Shown: positions 17,457 to 26,625 of the stretch, piece by piece
How positions within the stretch are numbered: the first letter of the stretch is position 1
Layout: each line of letters opens with the position of its first letter
From: Stieleria maiorica
GTDB lineage: Bacteria > Planctomycetota > Planctomycetia > Pirellulales > Pirellulaceae
Length of the DNA: 64,000 bases
Direction of reading: 5' to 3'
NCBI RefSeq assembly: GCF_008035925.1
Contig: NZ_CP036264.1
Location: 8,160,343 to 8,224,342 of the forward strand
Program-made: the position numbers and the translations under genes
Notes under the pieces: generated by a model
Told to the model about the DNA's origin: nothing
Databases searched by the model: none
The model's input: the letters and a program-made list of their open reading frames with translations, nothing else

Positions 17457-18505
17457 GACTGGTCACTCCCCGATTGCGATCCCTCGTCTGCCTGCGAATC
17501 GGCCGACTGGTCGGACGCCGCCTCGGGGGCGGGGGCCGAAACGCGGCGTGCTCCGGGGCGGGCTTCGCTTTCGCGGACGATGTTCAGGAACAGGTCCTCC
17601 ATCGTCGCGGTCGGGTTGTCCATCGATTTCAGGTCGCCACCGTGACGCGCGATGACGTCGCGGATTTCGTTCTTGGCATCCTCGCTCAGTCCGCTGGCGT
17701 GGACTTCGGTCACGTCCTGGACCTTCAGCAGGTCGGTCACGCGACCGAGTTCCTTCAGTTCGCCCTGGTGCAAAATGGCGACGCGGTCGCAGACGTCCTG
17801 CACGTCCCCGAGTTGGTGACTGCACAAAAGGACGGTTTTCCCCTGATCGCGGAGAGCCAGGATCAAATCCTTCATCTCGCGGATCCCGATCGGGTCCAGA
17901 CCGGTGGTCGGTTCGTCCAACAGGATCAAGTCGGGGTCGTTGATCAACGCCTGGGCCAAACCGACCCGGCGACGCATCCCTTTACTGTATTCACGCAGTT
18001 GTCGGTGCCGGGCACCTTGCAAGCCGACCAGGGTCAGCAATTCCTCGACGCGTTGTTTCCGCTGCCGGCCCGACATGTCGAACAAACGCCCGTAGAAGTC
18101 CAGCGTTTCTTCGGCGTTGAGGAACTGGTACAGGTAGGATTCTTCGGGCAGGTAGCCGATCTGTTCGTTCTTTTTGGTTTCGGTGGCGTCTTTGTCGAAC
18201 ACCAACACGCGTCCGCTGGTGGGAAACAGCAGCCCCAGAATCAGTTTGATGGTGGTCGACTTACCGCTCCCGTTGGGGCCGAGCAAGCCAAAGATTTCGC
18301 CCTTGCGGACTTCGATGTCCAAGGATTTCAACGCGTGGACTTTCTTTCGGCCCCAGAAATCCTTGTAAATCTTGCTCAGGTTGCGGGTTTCGATGACGAC
18401 ATCGCTGCTGGTCGCACTCGAACTGGCGGCGGCCGAGGCGGCACCGGCGGGCGTGTTTTCGTCGGCGGAGTCCGCGACGGCGGTTGAATCGGTATCCACG
18501 AACAA
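17453..18505 (-). CDS. ABC transporter ATP-binding protein
   Basis: A 350-residue ATPase of the ABC-2 export class. An Ala/Ser-rich N-terminal extension (about 35 residues) precedes the nucleotide-binding domain: Walker [10 protein letters not shown] (76-84), Q-loop region [12 protein letters not shown], signature [15 protein letters not shown], Walker [14 protein letters not shown] and the H-loop CSHQ. The C-terminal part (after about 265) is the accessory domain found in multidrug/lipid-type exporters, ending in a disordered Ser/Asp/Gln tail. First gene of the operon; its promoter must lie in the region with the 17-base repeat array. Confidence 0.93.
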   Translation of the reverse strand: MFVDTDSTAVADSADENTPAGAASAAASSSATSSDVVIETRNLSKIYKDFWGRKKVHALKSLDIEVRKGEIFGLLGPNGSGKSTTIKLILGLLFPTSGRVLVFDKDATETKKNEQIGYLPEESYLYQFLNAEETLDFYGRLFDMSGRQRKQRVEELLTLVGLQGARHRQLREYSKGMRRRVGLAQALINDPDLILLDEPTTGLDPIGIREMKDLILALRDQGKTVLLCSHQLGDVQDVCDRVAILHQGELKELGRVTDLLKVQDVTEVHASGLSEDAKNEIRDVIARHGGDLKSMDNPTATMEDLFLNIVRESEARPGARRVSAPAPEAASDQSADSQADEGSQSGSDQS

Positions 18506-19043
18506 AGGCTTCCGTAGAAAAGGGCAAAAAGGGTGGGCTGAGCGGGCAGAAACAGGCGGGGCTGTCTGAAAATTCAGCCGGAAAACCGAGGGTTGGATAC
18601 GCTACGCGGGATCGTTCCCGGCGGTTCGGACATTTTCCCACAGACTCTTTCGATACCGCTGCACGGCCGCTGATCGCCAGCCAGTGCTCGTTCTCAGCCA
18701 GTGCTCGCTGTCAGCCAGTGCTCGCTGTCAGCCAGTGCTCGCTGTCAGCCAGTGCTCGCTGTCAGCCAGTGCTCGCTGTCAGCCAGTGCTCGCTGTCAGC
18801 CAGTGCTCGCTGTCAGCCAGTGCTCGCTGTCAGCCAGTGCTCGCTGTCAGCCAGTGCTCGCTGTCAGCCAGTGCTCGCTGTCAGCCAGTGCTATCGGGAA
18901 GTCGACGCTTTTTGTGCGGCGGCACTGCGATGCGTCGTTGCCAAGGCGGCACCCGCCTTGGCACAATACCGCGACCGGCGCCGGCGACCGATGGTCCCCA
19001 TCAGTAATCCCACTTCCAGAATCCTTTTGCTGCAGACCGCTTT
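18506..19043. other. Divergent intergenic region carrying a repeat array
   Basis: A 538-base gap between the ABC operon and folC, which are divergently transcribed. It contains the 17-base tandem array at 18679-18892. The array can be read as a long Ser/Cys/Gln-rich frame, but the period is not a multiple of three and no flanking coding signal supports a gene. Promoters for both sides should be here, though none is clear. Confidence 0.6.
18679..18892. repeat. 17-base minisatellite, 12 copies
   Basis: The unit AGCCAGTGCTCGCTGTC repeats without a spacer: a first copy with two changes (18679-18695), eleven perfect copies to 18882, then 10 bases of a thirteenth. It sits in the divergent promoter region of the ABC operon and folC. 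Perfect identity suggests recent expansion. Confidence 0.97.
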
Positions 19044-20714
19044 GTGCTAGATCCGCGTCACGTCCAGCCGCCAAGTCGCCGGTCCGATTTCCAGCAAGCC
19101 GTCGCGTATCTGTACGACCGCATCGATTACGAACGGACCGCGGGCAGCCGTGATGACCATCTGTTTCGGCTCGAACGCACCGAGGCGTTGTTTCAGCAAC
19201 TCTCACTGGGCGACTATCTGCATCGCCCCGCCGACGCCAGCGATTCGCGGCCCAAAGTCCCGCTGATTCATATCGCCGGGACCAAAGGCAAGGGCTCCAC
19301 CGCGACGATGGTCAGCCAGATTCTGACCGCCGCGGGGTATCGCGTCGGACTGTACACCTCTCCGCACCTGACCGATTTGGAAGAACGCTTTCGAATCGAT
19401 GGGGTTCCCTGCAGCCGGCAAGATTTGATCGAACTGGTGGAATGCGTCGCCCCCGTGGTCGACCGCTTCGACGCCTCCGGCAATCCGGTCTCGTTCTTTG
19501 AATTGACCACGGCGATGGCCGTCCTGCATTTTGATCGGAATGATTGCGATGTGATCGTGCTGGAAGTCGGACTCGGCGGCCGCCTGGACAGCACCAACGT
19601 CTGTGCCAGCACGATCGCGGCGATCACTTCGATCGGTCTGGACCACCAACGCATCCTGGGCGACACGATCGCCGAGATCGCGACCGAAAAAGCGGGAATT
19701 ATCAAGGCCGGTGTGCCGGTGGTTTCCGGTGCAATGCAACCCGAGGCACGCCAGGCGATCCGCCGGGCGGCCGAGCGTTCGGGGAGCCGAGTGTTCGAAA
19801 AAGGGGGCGCCTTTGACGTTCACTGCGGACCGACGCTGGCCGTCGGCAGCGAGTTTGTCTATCAAGCCATTTCCGAGGATCTGGCATCGCAAGACCCGGA
19901 AACGCACACGTCCGCTGGCGGATTGCCCCTGTTTTTGGCGCTCGATGGCGCTCACCAAGTGCATAACGCGGCGATCGCGATCTCGATCATCCGGCTATTG
20001 AACAGTGAGCTGCGGAATCGTGATCCGATCGCTCAGCGGTTATCGGTCAGTGACCAACAGATTGCCGATGCACTGCGGACGGTCCGTTGCACCGGCCGAT
20101 TCGAACGGTTTTCGCTGACCGGCCCCTCACCGGTCCAAATCATCTTGGACACCGCACACAATCAAGATTCGATCCTGGCGTTGTGTCAAACGGTCGACCG
20201 ACGCGTGATCGGAGCGGACCCGTTGGCCGCGGGGAGCTCCGCTCAGAGTCCCTCAAAGAGCTCCGCTCGGGTGCCACCCACTGAGTTCCGGCCCGCCGCC
20301 GATAGGGCCACCGCGGCGGATTCGTCGGGGCATTTCCGCCGGCCGGTCGTCGTCGTGTTTGGCACCAGCCGTGACAAAGATGTCGGCGTGATGGCGGCGG
20401 AGCTTGCCAAGATTGCCGATGAAGTGATCTGCACGCGGTACACCACCAATCCCCGTGCGGCTTCGGCCGATCACCTGCTCGCCGCGCTGGTGCCGCATTG
20501 CCAGGGGCGTCAAAACCTGCGTGTTCGTGGCGTCGTCGATCCCCAGCAAGCGCTCCGCGAGGGGATCTCGTCTGCATCCCCCGGGGGCACACTGGTGATT
20601 TGCGGCTCGTTCTTCTTGGCCGGAGAGTTGCGACCGCGATTGCTGGCGATGCCCGGATTATTGCAGACCGAAACGTCTGCCCCGGTGGCCCCTGTGACAC
20701 ATCGGGCGTCGTGA
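19044..20714 (+). CDS. folC: Bifunctional folylpolyglutamate/dihydrofolate synthase
   Basis: Adds glutamate to folates (and in many bacteria to dihydropteroate) with ATP in the cytoplasm. Mur-ligase fold: P-loop HIAGTKGKGSTATM (P-loop 79-86), YTSPHLTDLEERFRIDG, FFELTTAMA, VLEVGLGGRLDSTN, LDHQRILGDTIAEIATEKAG, GRFERF and ILDTAHN. 556 residues with a GTG start, longer than the usual 420-440. Part of the excess is a low-complexity insertion (about residues 395-432, with a repeated GAGCTCCGCTC at DNA level) in the C-terminal domain. Followed by a phosphopantetheinyl transferase gene overlapping or six bases away. Confidence 0.93.
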   Translation: MLDPRHVQPPSRRSDFQQAVAYLYDRIDYERTAGSRDDHLFRLERTEALFQQLSLGDYLHRPADASDSRPKVPLIHIAGTKGKGSTATMVSQILTAAGYRVGLYTSPHLTDLEERFRIDGVPCSRQDLIELVECVAPVVDRFDASGNPVSFFELTTAMAVLHFDRNDCDVIVLEVGLGGRLDSTNVCASTIAAITSIGLDHQRILGDTIAEIATEKAGIIKAGVPVVSGAMQPEARQAIRRAAERSGSRVFEKGGAFDVHCGPTLAVGSEFVYQAISEDLASQDPETHTSAGGLPLFLALDGAHQVHNAAIAISIIRLLNSELRNRDPIAQRLSVSDQQIADALRTVRCTGRFERFSLTGPSPVQIILDTAHNQDSILALCQTVDRRVIGADPLAAGSSAQSPSKSSARVPPTEFRPAADRATAADSSGHFRRPVVVVFGTSRDKDVGVMAAELAKIADEVICTRYTTNPRAASADHLLAALVPHCQGRQNLRVRGVVDPQQALREGISSASPGGTLVICGSFFLAGELRPRLLAMPGLLQTETSAPVAPVTHRAS

Positions 20715-20719
20715 CCGTC

Positions 20720-21478
20720 ATGGCAGATGAGCCGCGAACAAACGCCTCGCGTCGGTACCATTTGCGTGTTTGGCATTCGGCCACGTCGACCGAGGAGTGT
20801 GGCGAATTCGAACGCCGATGCGAGCAGTTGCTCGATCGGGACGAGCGGATCGGTGCCGATCGATTTCGGCGCACGACCACACGGAATCAACATGTCGTCG
20901 GTCGAGCGATGGCGCGTCGGCTGCTCGGGGACCGCCGCGTCGCGCCGCAGGAGATTCGATTCGGGATCGGACGACACGGGAAACCGCAGGTCGAGAGGCC
21001 TGCCGAAGCGATGGTGCCGTTCAATATCGCCCATACCGATGGATTGGTATTGTGCGGCGTTGCCGACCCGCCGGTGGATCTGGTCGGGGTGGATGTGGAA
21101 TCGATCCACCGCCGGACGTCGAACGAATTGGCCCAACGCTACTTCGCGGCCCCGGAAGTACAGTTCCTGGAGAGCCAGCCGATCGATCGGCAACAGTACT
21201 TTTTTCTGCGGATTTGGACGCTCAAAGAAGCCTTCATCAAGGCCATCGGCACGGGCTTGTACACGCCGTTGTCCGATTTTGCATTCGAGCAGATCGACTC
21301 GGATCAGCCGACGATTCGCTTTCTTTCGCCGGGTTTGGACCAGGGGAAAAAATGGAGTTTTGTGTGCTCCTCGCCACGGGAAGGGTTTGTCGCCTCGGCC
21401 GCGATCGCTGCCGACACGGCGATCTGGCCGGTGAGGGTCGACTGGCAGCCGTTTGAATCTCTCGTCGGGGGGGCGTAA
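20720..21478 (+). CDS. 4'-phosphopantetheinyl transferase, Sfp/Gsp type
   Basis: Transfers the phosphopantetheine arm of CoA to acyl or peptidyl carrier proteins. About 252 residues with the family's signatures: GRHGKPQ, FNIAHTDGLVLCGV, the magnesium motif GVDVESI, and WTLKEAFIKAIGTGL (WxxKEA). Size matches the two-domain Sfp class. An in-frame GTG at 20711 forms a GTGA overlap with the folC stop and is an equally plausible start, adding three residues. Cotranscribed with folC. Carrier-protein partners (polyketide, peptide or fatty acid) are not in the window. Confidence 0.9.
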   Translation: MADEPRTNASRRYHLRVWHSATSTEECGEFERRCEQLLDRDERIGADRFRRTTTRNQHVVGRAMARRLLGDRRVAPQEIRFGIGRHGKPQVERPAEAMVPFNIAHTDGLVLCGVADPPVDLVGVDVESIHRRTSNELAQRYFAAPEVQFLESQPIDRQQYFFLRIWTLKEAFIKAIGTGLYTPLSDFAFEQIDSDQPTIRFLSPGLDQGKKWSFVCSSPREGFVASAAIAADTAIWPVRVDWQPFESLVGGA

Positions 21479-21499
21479 AATCACTCCATTGACGCGGAA

Positions 21500-21539
21500 C
21501 AACTTTGACAAGTTGCTTCAAAATATGTCAGACTATTAA
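21500..21539 (+). promoter_or_regulatory. Candidate promoter and dyad upstream of sigma gene
   Basis: An AT-rich island in the 123-base gap before the sigma factor gene. A perfect dyad, CAACTT-TGAC-AAGTTG, covers 21500-21515 and overlaps a TTGACA (21505-21510). TTGCTT (21513-21518) lies 15 bases before TATTAA (21534-21539). Either could be a -35, though the spacings (23 or 15) are not ideal. The dyad is a candidate operator. Confidence 0.35.
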
Positions 21540-21601
21540 CACTCAAGGCTAGGCGGCTCGACGTTTCGAGACGTTGCTTTTCACCCTCCGCCTTCACGCA
21601 T

Positions 21602-22444
21602 ATGTCTGAAAGTTCAATCACACTGATCCTGAATCAGCTTCGTCAGGCGGGGACCGAAGAGGAGAGACAGCTGGCTGCGGCGAAGCTGTATCGATGCTAT
21701 CGTCGTCAGGTCGAGCGAGTCGCGCGGGGGCGGTTGACGCCCGGTGGCGGATTAGCCGACGAGGAGGATGTGGCGCAAAGTGCCTTTCGCAGCTTCTTTG
21801 ATCGGATCGAAACCGGTCAGCTGGATGCCCTGGTGACCGGCGGACAGGCCTGGGCGATTTTGGCCCGTTTGACGCGGAACAAGGCGATCGATTCGGTCCG
21901 CTACGACAATGCCCTGTGTCGCGGCGGCGAAGGCGGGCGTCGTGCATCGGAATCGTTGACCGGTGGCGAGGCGATGAAATCATCTCGCGTGAACTTGCTA
22001 TCCAATCAACCCGGCACCGGCTCGCCCGGCGTGAAACCTTCTGGCGGGACGCACACCGGTGGATCGGCCGCAGGCGGTTCGGCGGTGGGGCGAAACCGTT
22101 TGCCGATCGGCGACACGGCGTCACCGAGTTCGTCGCGGATCGAATTCGCCTCGCAGCGGGTCAGCGGGAAACGTGAAGATTTTCCGCTCGACGCGGTCCG
22201 CGACGCCAACCAACGCTCGGGCGAGGAACTCGCCGCGTCCAACGAAGCGGTGGAGCGGTTTTTGGAACAGCTTTCCGAAGCCACGCTGCGTGGAATCGTG
22301 TCGTTGAAGTTGCACGGTTTTACCAACGAAGAAATTGCCGAAAAACTCGGCTGTGCGACTCGAACGGTCGAGCGAAAACTGAATCTGATCCGTCGGTTGT
22401 GGAGTCCGATTTTGGAGAACTCCGATGAACACCGACAATCCTGA
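21602..22444 (+). CDS. ECF-type RNA polymerase sigma factor (kinase-linked planctomycete type)
   Basis: A 280-residue sigma-70-family factor. Region 2 (residues 10-100) shows LYRCYRRQVERVARGRL, DEEDVAQSAFRSFFDRIETG and LARLTRNKAIDSVRYDNAL. Region 4 (about 215-275) has VERFLEQLSEATLRGIVSLK followed by the helix-turn-helix FTNEEIAEKLGCATRTVERK. Between them is an unusual 85-residue Gly/Ser-rich linker (about 110-195), longer than in typical ECF factors. The 3' end overlaps the downstream kinase gene by 20 bases, so both are made from one transcript. In Planctomycetes such factors are known to be associated with Ser/Thr kinases. Confidence 0.88.
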   Translation: MSESSITLILNQLRQAGTEEERQLAAAKLYRCYRRQVERVARGRLTPGGGLADEEDVAQSAFRSFFDRIETGQLDALVTGGQAWAILARLTRNKAIDSVRYDNALCRGGEGGRRASESLTGGEAMKSSRVNLLSNQPGTGSPGVKPSGGTHTGGSAAGGSAVGRNRLPIGDTASPSSSRIEFASQRVSGKREDFPLDAVRDANQRSGEELAASNEAVERFLEQLSEATLRGIVSLKLHGFTNEEIAEKLGCATRTVERKLNLIRRLWSPILENSDEHRQS

Positions 22445-25400
22445 TCCGCAGGGCGGGTCGGCGGAGGATTCGCGGGAGAAATGGATCACGATTGATCGAC
22501 TATGTGATGCCTACGAGGCGTCGCTTCAAGAGGGAGAGGTGGAACGGGCTCCGTTTCTGGCCGGCGTGCCGAAGGACTGGCGGGCTCAGCTGACCCAGGA
22601 ACTGGACGCCATCGACGCGGCCTACCGTGACGCCGAAGAAACCTGTGACCAGACGGTCAAGGTACCCGCCAACGAGCTCAACAGTCGACGGTTGCCGACC
22701 AGCAGCCGACTGGCCGAGTTGGCCACGTTGGACCGCGACAAAGTGTGGCTGGGGCGGTTCGAAATTCGCAAACGGCTGGGCACCGGCGCGACCGGTAGCG
22801 TGTGGTGCGCCCGCGACGCGCGGTTGGCGCGTTGGGTGGCGTTAAAAGTACCGCACGCTTCACGTGTGACCAGCGAAACCAGCGCGGCGCGTTTTCAAAC
22901 CGAAGCACGCGCCGCGGCCGCCATCACGCATCCCAACGTGGTCCAGGTTCATGAGGTGCTGATCGAGGACGGTTTGCCGATCTTGATTCAACAGTGGATC
23001 GATGGCCCCTCGCTGGCCAAGTACTTGAAGGATCATGGGCCGCTGGACTTCGACCAGGCGGCGGACTGGATGGCTCAGATCGCCGACGCGGTCGCCTGTG
23101 CCCACGAACAAGGCATCGTGCACCGCGATCTAAAACCCGCCAACGTGATGCTGAACCAGAACCGTCCGATGGTGCTAGATTTCGGATTGGCCAGTTACCC
23201 GCAGGCGTCGTCCGGGTTGACCACCGAAGGCACGGTGTTGGGGACGCCGGCCTACATGAGTCCCGAACAGGCCGAGGGGGCCGAAAACGCGAACCGACCG
23301 GCCACGGACATCTACGCCTTGGGAACGCTGTTGTACGAGATGCTGGTCGGGACGCCGCCCTTTGTCGGGAAAACCCGCGAAGTGCTGCAAGCGACCAAGA
23401 CCGTCATCCCGACGCCGCCGCGCAGCCGGCGGGCCGCGATTCCGCGCGACCTGGAAACGATCGCACTGCGTTGTCTGGCCAAGTCGCCCGCCTCACGCTA
23501 CCGCTCGGCGGCCGAGCTGCGCGATGACCTGCAACGTTTTCGCCGACGCGAGCCGATCTTGGCTCGCAAGGTGTCGTGGCCGGAGAACGTTTGGGTGTGG
23601 GCGCGGCTCCATCCCGCCTACGCGCTGCTGGCGGCCGGAATCCCTATCGTCCTGGTCTTGTTGTTGGGGATGCTGGTCTTCCAGATACGGCACAACCAGA
23701 TGAGCGATCGTGCGAAATGGTTGGTCCGTCGCAATCAACAGAGCGAGGCTGAACGTGAGGCCTTGCTCGTTCACCGCCACATGGTGGAGCTGTCGCGGGC
23801 GTCACACGAGTTGGCCGAAGGCGATCGGACACGTGGGTTGGAACTGCTGCGCAACATTCCCGAATCGATGCGGAAGTGGGAATGGCGGTTGCTCGATCTC
23901 ATTTCCCACTCGCCATCGGTCCTGCTAAGTGCGGACGTCCCTGGTGTCGCGTCGACGTCGCCGGTCAACGCCCTGGCGTTCTCTCGTCAGCACCGGCGGA
24001 TGTTTGCCGCTTGCAGCGACGGGACGATCTTGCAATGGCGGTTGCCGACCGATCGAGAGTTCTTCAATGCGGATAAGGAGAAGCGGCGCGGGGTCGGTCG
24101 CGCCGAGGTGTTGGTGCAAGCGTCTGCCGCCGTTCACGCAATGGTGGTCAGTCCCGACCAGAAGTGGTTGTGTTGGATCGATCGCGAGAGCGACGTGACG
24201 GTTTGGAATCTGGAGGAAAACGAACGGGACCAACAAATCAGTTTGCCAAAGCTGCGGCGTGGCCACGCCCTGGCGTTTTCACCCGATTCCACCCAGCTGG
24301 TGATCGGAGGTGGTTCGGCCGCCAACGGCGAACGTGACACCGATGAGCACAGTTGGTTGGCCCGATTGCAGTTGGGCGAGTCGGGGATCTTTGAAAGCAC
24401 CTATGAACGTCGCTGGGGGGATCGCCCCGCGGTCACTTCAGTCCGCTTCATTGACGAGACGCGGTTTGTGTTGACACGAGGTCGTTTCGAAGATTCGATG
24501 GGGACGATGGGGCTGGTTGAACTGTGGCAGTGCAGTCCCGAATCGCTGCGCGCCGAACGAGTGATTTGGCGTGGACTGGGAATGCGTGGCCTGGACTTTC
24601 ATGCCCCATCCCAGCGAATCGCCTGGTGCGATGACATCGGGATGGCGTACGTCAAAGACCTGCGTTTGCCGATCGGACACCCGCCGTATCAGTTTCAGGC
24701 CAGTCATCGACCGGCGTCGCAGGTTCGTTTTTCGCCACGCGGGAATGAATTGGTCGTGACCGGTCGCGACGGCAACGTTTCACGCTGGTCGTTGATCGAA
24801 TCGCCCGATGCACCGCAGCCCGCCGCCGATGCGGCCGAGTCGTCCCCTGATCCGACGAAGGTGGCCGCGGATGCGACGAAGGTGGCCGCGGATGGCACGA
24901 AGGCGACTGAACAGGCGACTGAACAGGCGGCCGAACAGGCGGCGGCAGGCACGGAGTCGGCCGTGGAACCTTCGCTACCGTTGGCCATCCGACATGTTCG
25001 CGATTACCGCGGGCACGAAAACAGGGTGGGCGATTGCCTGTACCTGGCTCCGTGTCGTAACCTGCCAGGGAAACCGCGACCGGGCCAACCCAAGCTGCGT
25101 TTTTGCGAACCGTTTCTCGTCACTGCCAGCGACGACGGCAAGGTGCTCTGGTGGTCCAACGAAGGCCACGACGCGATCGCAGCGCTGAACGTTTCCGAGC
25201 GATTGCTGGTCGACGCCACTTGGATGTCGCCTCGACAAATTGCCGTGGCCACCTCCGGCGGTCGACGTCAGCGCAATCTGTTCTATAAAACACATTCGCT
25301 GGCCAAGCACGAACTGGATGTCGAAATGCGACGTCTCCGGCTCGGCCGCGGAATCGGGAAGGCGCCGAATCACCGACAGCAGCCGCCTTCGGTGACACAG

Positions 25401-26330
25401 CCGCCCCGCGTTGCCATGTTCTCGCGAAACAGCTTCTTCGTATTCGAAGCCGGAATGGTCGAGGTCGTCGCCAGTCGATCGATCGGGACGGAAAAACGCT
25501 CGGTGCTGACCGCGGTCACCTTGGTCGATTCGCGCCACCTGATCGCTTGCATGGTGCAGGACGCCGCGCTTCCCCCGGACGAGACCCGAGGGGAGGCCGA
25601 TGGCGATGCGATCATTCGACAGGAGAGTTTGTTGTTGTACGATCTGCACAGCGACGCGCCGCCGACGAAATTGACGCTGCCTCGATTGGGAGCGATTTCA
25701 CGACTGATGATGGCCCCGTCGGGCGATCGGGTGTTCGGTTGCACCAGGAGCGGACGCGTTTTTTATGCGTCACTGCAGCGATCCGATGCCGGCCAATGGC
25801 GCTGGAGCGGTGCGCCGGTGGAGATGTGGAAGGCACATTCAAGCGCGGTCAATGATTTGGTCTGGCTCGGCGAGCGGAATCAGTTGGCCACCGTCGGCGA
25901 TGACGGCAGCTGTGCGATCTGGAATCCGCCAGGAATTGATGCCGCGGGTGGGCCCGACGATTCGGTGGCCCACCCGATCCCGCAGCCCCTGGCGTCTCAG
26001 ATTGATGACCCGACGCCCGGTTCCGCTGGCGTTCAACTGGCCCAGCGGTTGTTGGTCAGCAGCAATCCGGTCACCCGGGTGACCGCGTCAATCACCGGCG
26101 ACCGGATCGTGACCGCCGGATCCGACCGCGTGATTCGAATCTGGGACACCCGAAGCGGATTGGAGCTGATCGAATTGCAACCGCGGAAAGAGCGTGTGGT
26201 GGCGGTCGAATTCAGTCCCGATGATCGTTTCCTGATGGTCGCCGAAGCCAACTCGCGGATCGAAGTCATTCGATTGCTGGAATCAGAGCCGGAGTCGGAG
26301 TCGGAACCGGACGATGAGAATGCCGGGTAA
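22425..26330 (+). CDS. Transmembrane Ser/Thr protein kinase with WD40-type C-terminal region
   Basis: A 1,301-residue receptor-like kinase. An N-terminal 110-residue segment precedes the Hanks-type kinase: glycine loop LGTGATGSVW, VALKVPH (ATP lysine), HRDLKPANV (His233-Asp235), DFGLA (252-254), GTPAYMSPEQ and DIYALGTLLYEML. All catalytic residues are present. One membrane helix follows (about 400-420, LLAAGIPIVLVLLLGMLVF), then about 850 residues of WD40-like repeats ending in patterns such as VTAGSDRVIRIWDTRSGLEL. An in-frame Ala/Thr/Glu-rich repeat (VAADATK, ATEQ; about 813-845) lies in the propeller region. It probably senses a signal and controls the overlapping sigma factor; the direct link is inference. 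Confidence 0.92.
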   Translation: MNTDNPDPQGGSAEDSREKWITIDRLCDAYEASLQEGEVERAPFLAGVPKDWRAQLTQELDAIDAAYRDAEETCDQTVKVPANELNSRRLPTSSRLAELATLDRDKVWLGRFEIRKRLGTGATGSVWCARDARLARWVALKVPHASRVTSETSAARFQTEARAAAAITHPNVVQVHEVLIEDGLPILIQQWIDGPSLAKYLKDHGPLDFDQAADWMAQIADAVACAHEQGIVHRDLKPANVMLNQNRPMVLDFGLASYPQASSGLTTEGTVLGTPAYMSPEQAEGAENANRPATDIYALGTLLYEMLVGTPPFVGKTREVLQATKTVIPTPPRSRRAAIPRDLETIALRCLAKSPASRYRSAAELRDDLQRFRRREPILARKVSWPENVWVWARLHPAYALLAAGIPIVLVLLLGMLVFQIRHNQMSDRAKWLVRRNQQSEAEREALLVHRHMVELSRASHELAEGDRTRGLELLRNIPESMRKWEWRLLDLISHSPSVLLSADVPGVASTSPVNALAFSRQHRRMFAACSDGTILQWRLPTDREFFNADKEKRRGVGRAEVLVQASAAVHAMVVSPDQKWLCWIDRESDVTVWNLEENERDQQISLPKLRRGHALAFSPDSTQLVIGGGSAANGERDTDEHSWLARLQLGESGIFESTYERRWGDRPAVTSVRFIDETRFVLTRGRFEDSMGTMGLVELWQCSPESLRAERVIWRGLGMRGLDFHAPSQRIAWCDDIGMAYVKDLRLPIGHPPYQFQASHRPASQVRFSPRGNELVVTGRDGNVSRWSLIESPDAPQPAADAAESSPDPTKVAADATKVAADGTKATEQATEQAAEQAAAGTESAVEPSLPLAIRHVRDYRGHENRVGDCLYLAPCRNLPGKPRPGQPKLRFCEPFLVTASDDGKVLWWSNEGHDAIAALNVSERLLVDATWMSPRQIAVATSGGRRQRNLFYKTHSLAKHELDVEMRRLRLGRGIGKAPNHRQQPPSVTQPPRVAMFSRNSFFVFEAGMVEVVASRSIGTEKRSVLTAVTLVDSRHLIACMVQDAALPPDETRGEADGDAIIRQESLLLYDLHSDAPPTKLTLPRLGAISRLMMAPSGDRVFGCTRSGRVFYASLQRSDAGQWRWSGAPVEMWKAHSSAVNDLVWLGERNQLATVGDDGSCAIWNPPGIDAAGGPDDSVAHPIPQPLASQIDDPTPGSAGVQLAQRLLVSSNPVTRVTASITGDRIVTAGSDRVIRIWDTRSGLELIELQPRKERVVAVEFSPDDRFLMVAEANSRIEVIRLLESEPESESEPDDENAG

Positions 26331-26380
26331 ATTCGCTCGCGCAGTTTTCTCTGGTCCCCCCGAACCATAGGGAGTCGATT

Positions 26381-26455
26381 GCCCACGGATGGCAGCGCGA
26401 ACCCACGGATCCCAGGCCGCATCACATCCGTGGGTTCGCGCTGCCATCGGTGGGC
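26381..26455. repeat. 30-base inverted repeat
   Basis: Arms 26381-26410 (begins GCCCACGGATGGCAGCGCGA) and 26426-26455 (ends GCGCTGCCATCGGTGGGC) are complementary at 29 of 30 positions around a 15-base loop. The unit CCCACGGAT occurs twice in the left arm. The 26331-26625 gap between convergent genes otherwise shows no gene, so this may act as a bidirectional terminator or be a mobile palindromic repeat. Confidence 0.9.
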
Positions 26456-26625
26456 TTGTTCGATTCCTCCAAACCTCCTGCCCGAACGCACGACCTCAAG
26501 GAGAGGTTCCTGCCATGGAGAGTGAAACGCGTCAACGCCTTATCTGTCCAAGGTCAAAAACCGCTCGACCTCTTCCAGCGAGCATTTTATTTTCACTTGG
26601 TGTGCTTTGTGCCCCTGCAGGTCGC

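Noticed and set aside
18679-18892. CRISPR array or replication-origin iterons
   Set aside because: There are no spacers between the 17-base units, no cas genes and no replication protein gene nearby.
18684-19007. Ser/Cys/Gln-rich frames across the 17-base array
   Set aside because: They exist in all three frames because the 17-base unit contains no stop; this is a property of the repeat, not a gene.
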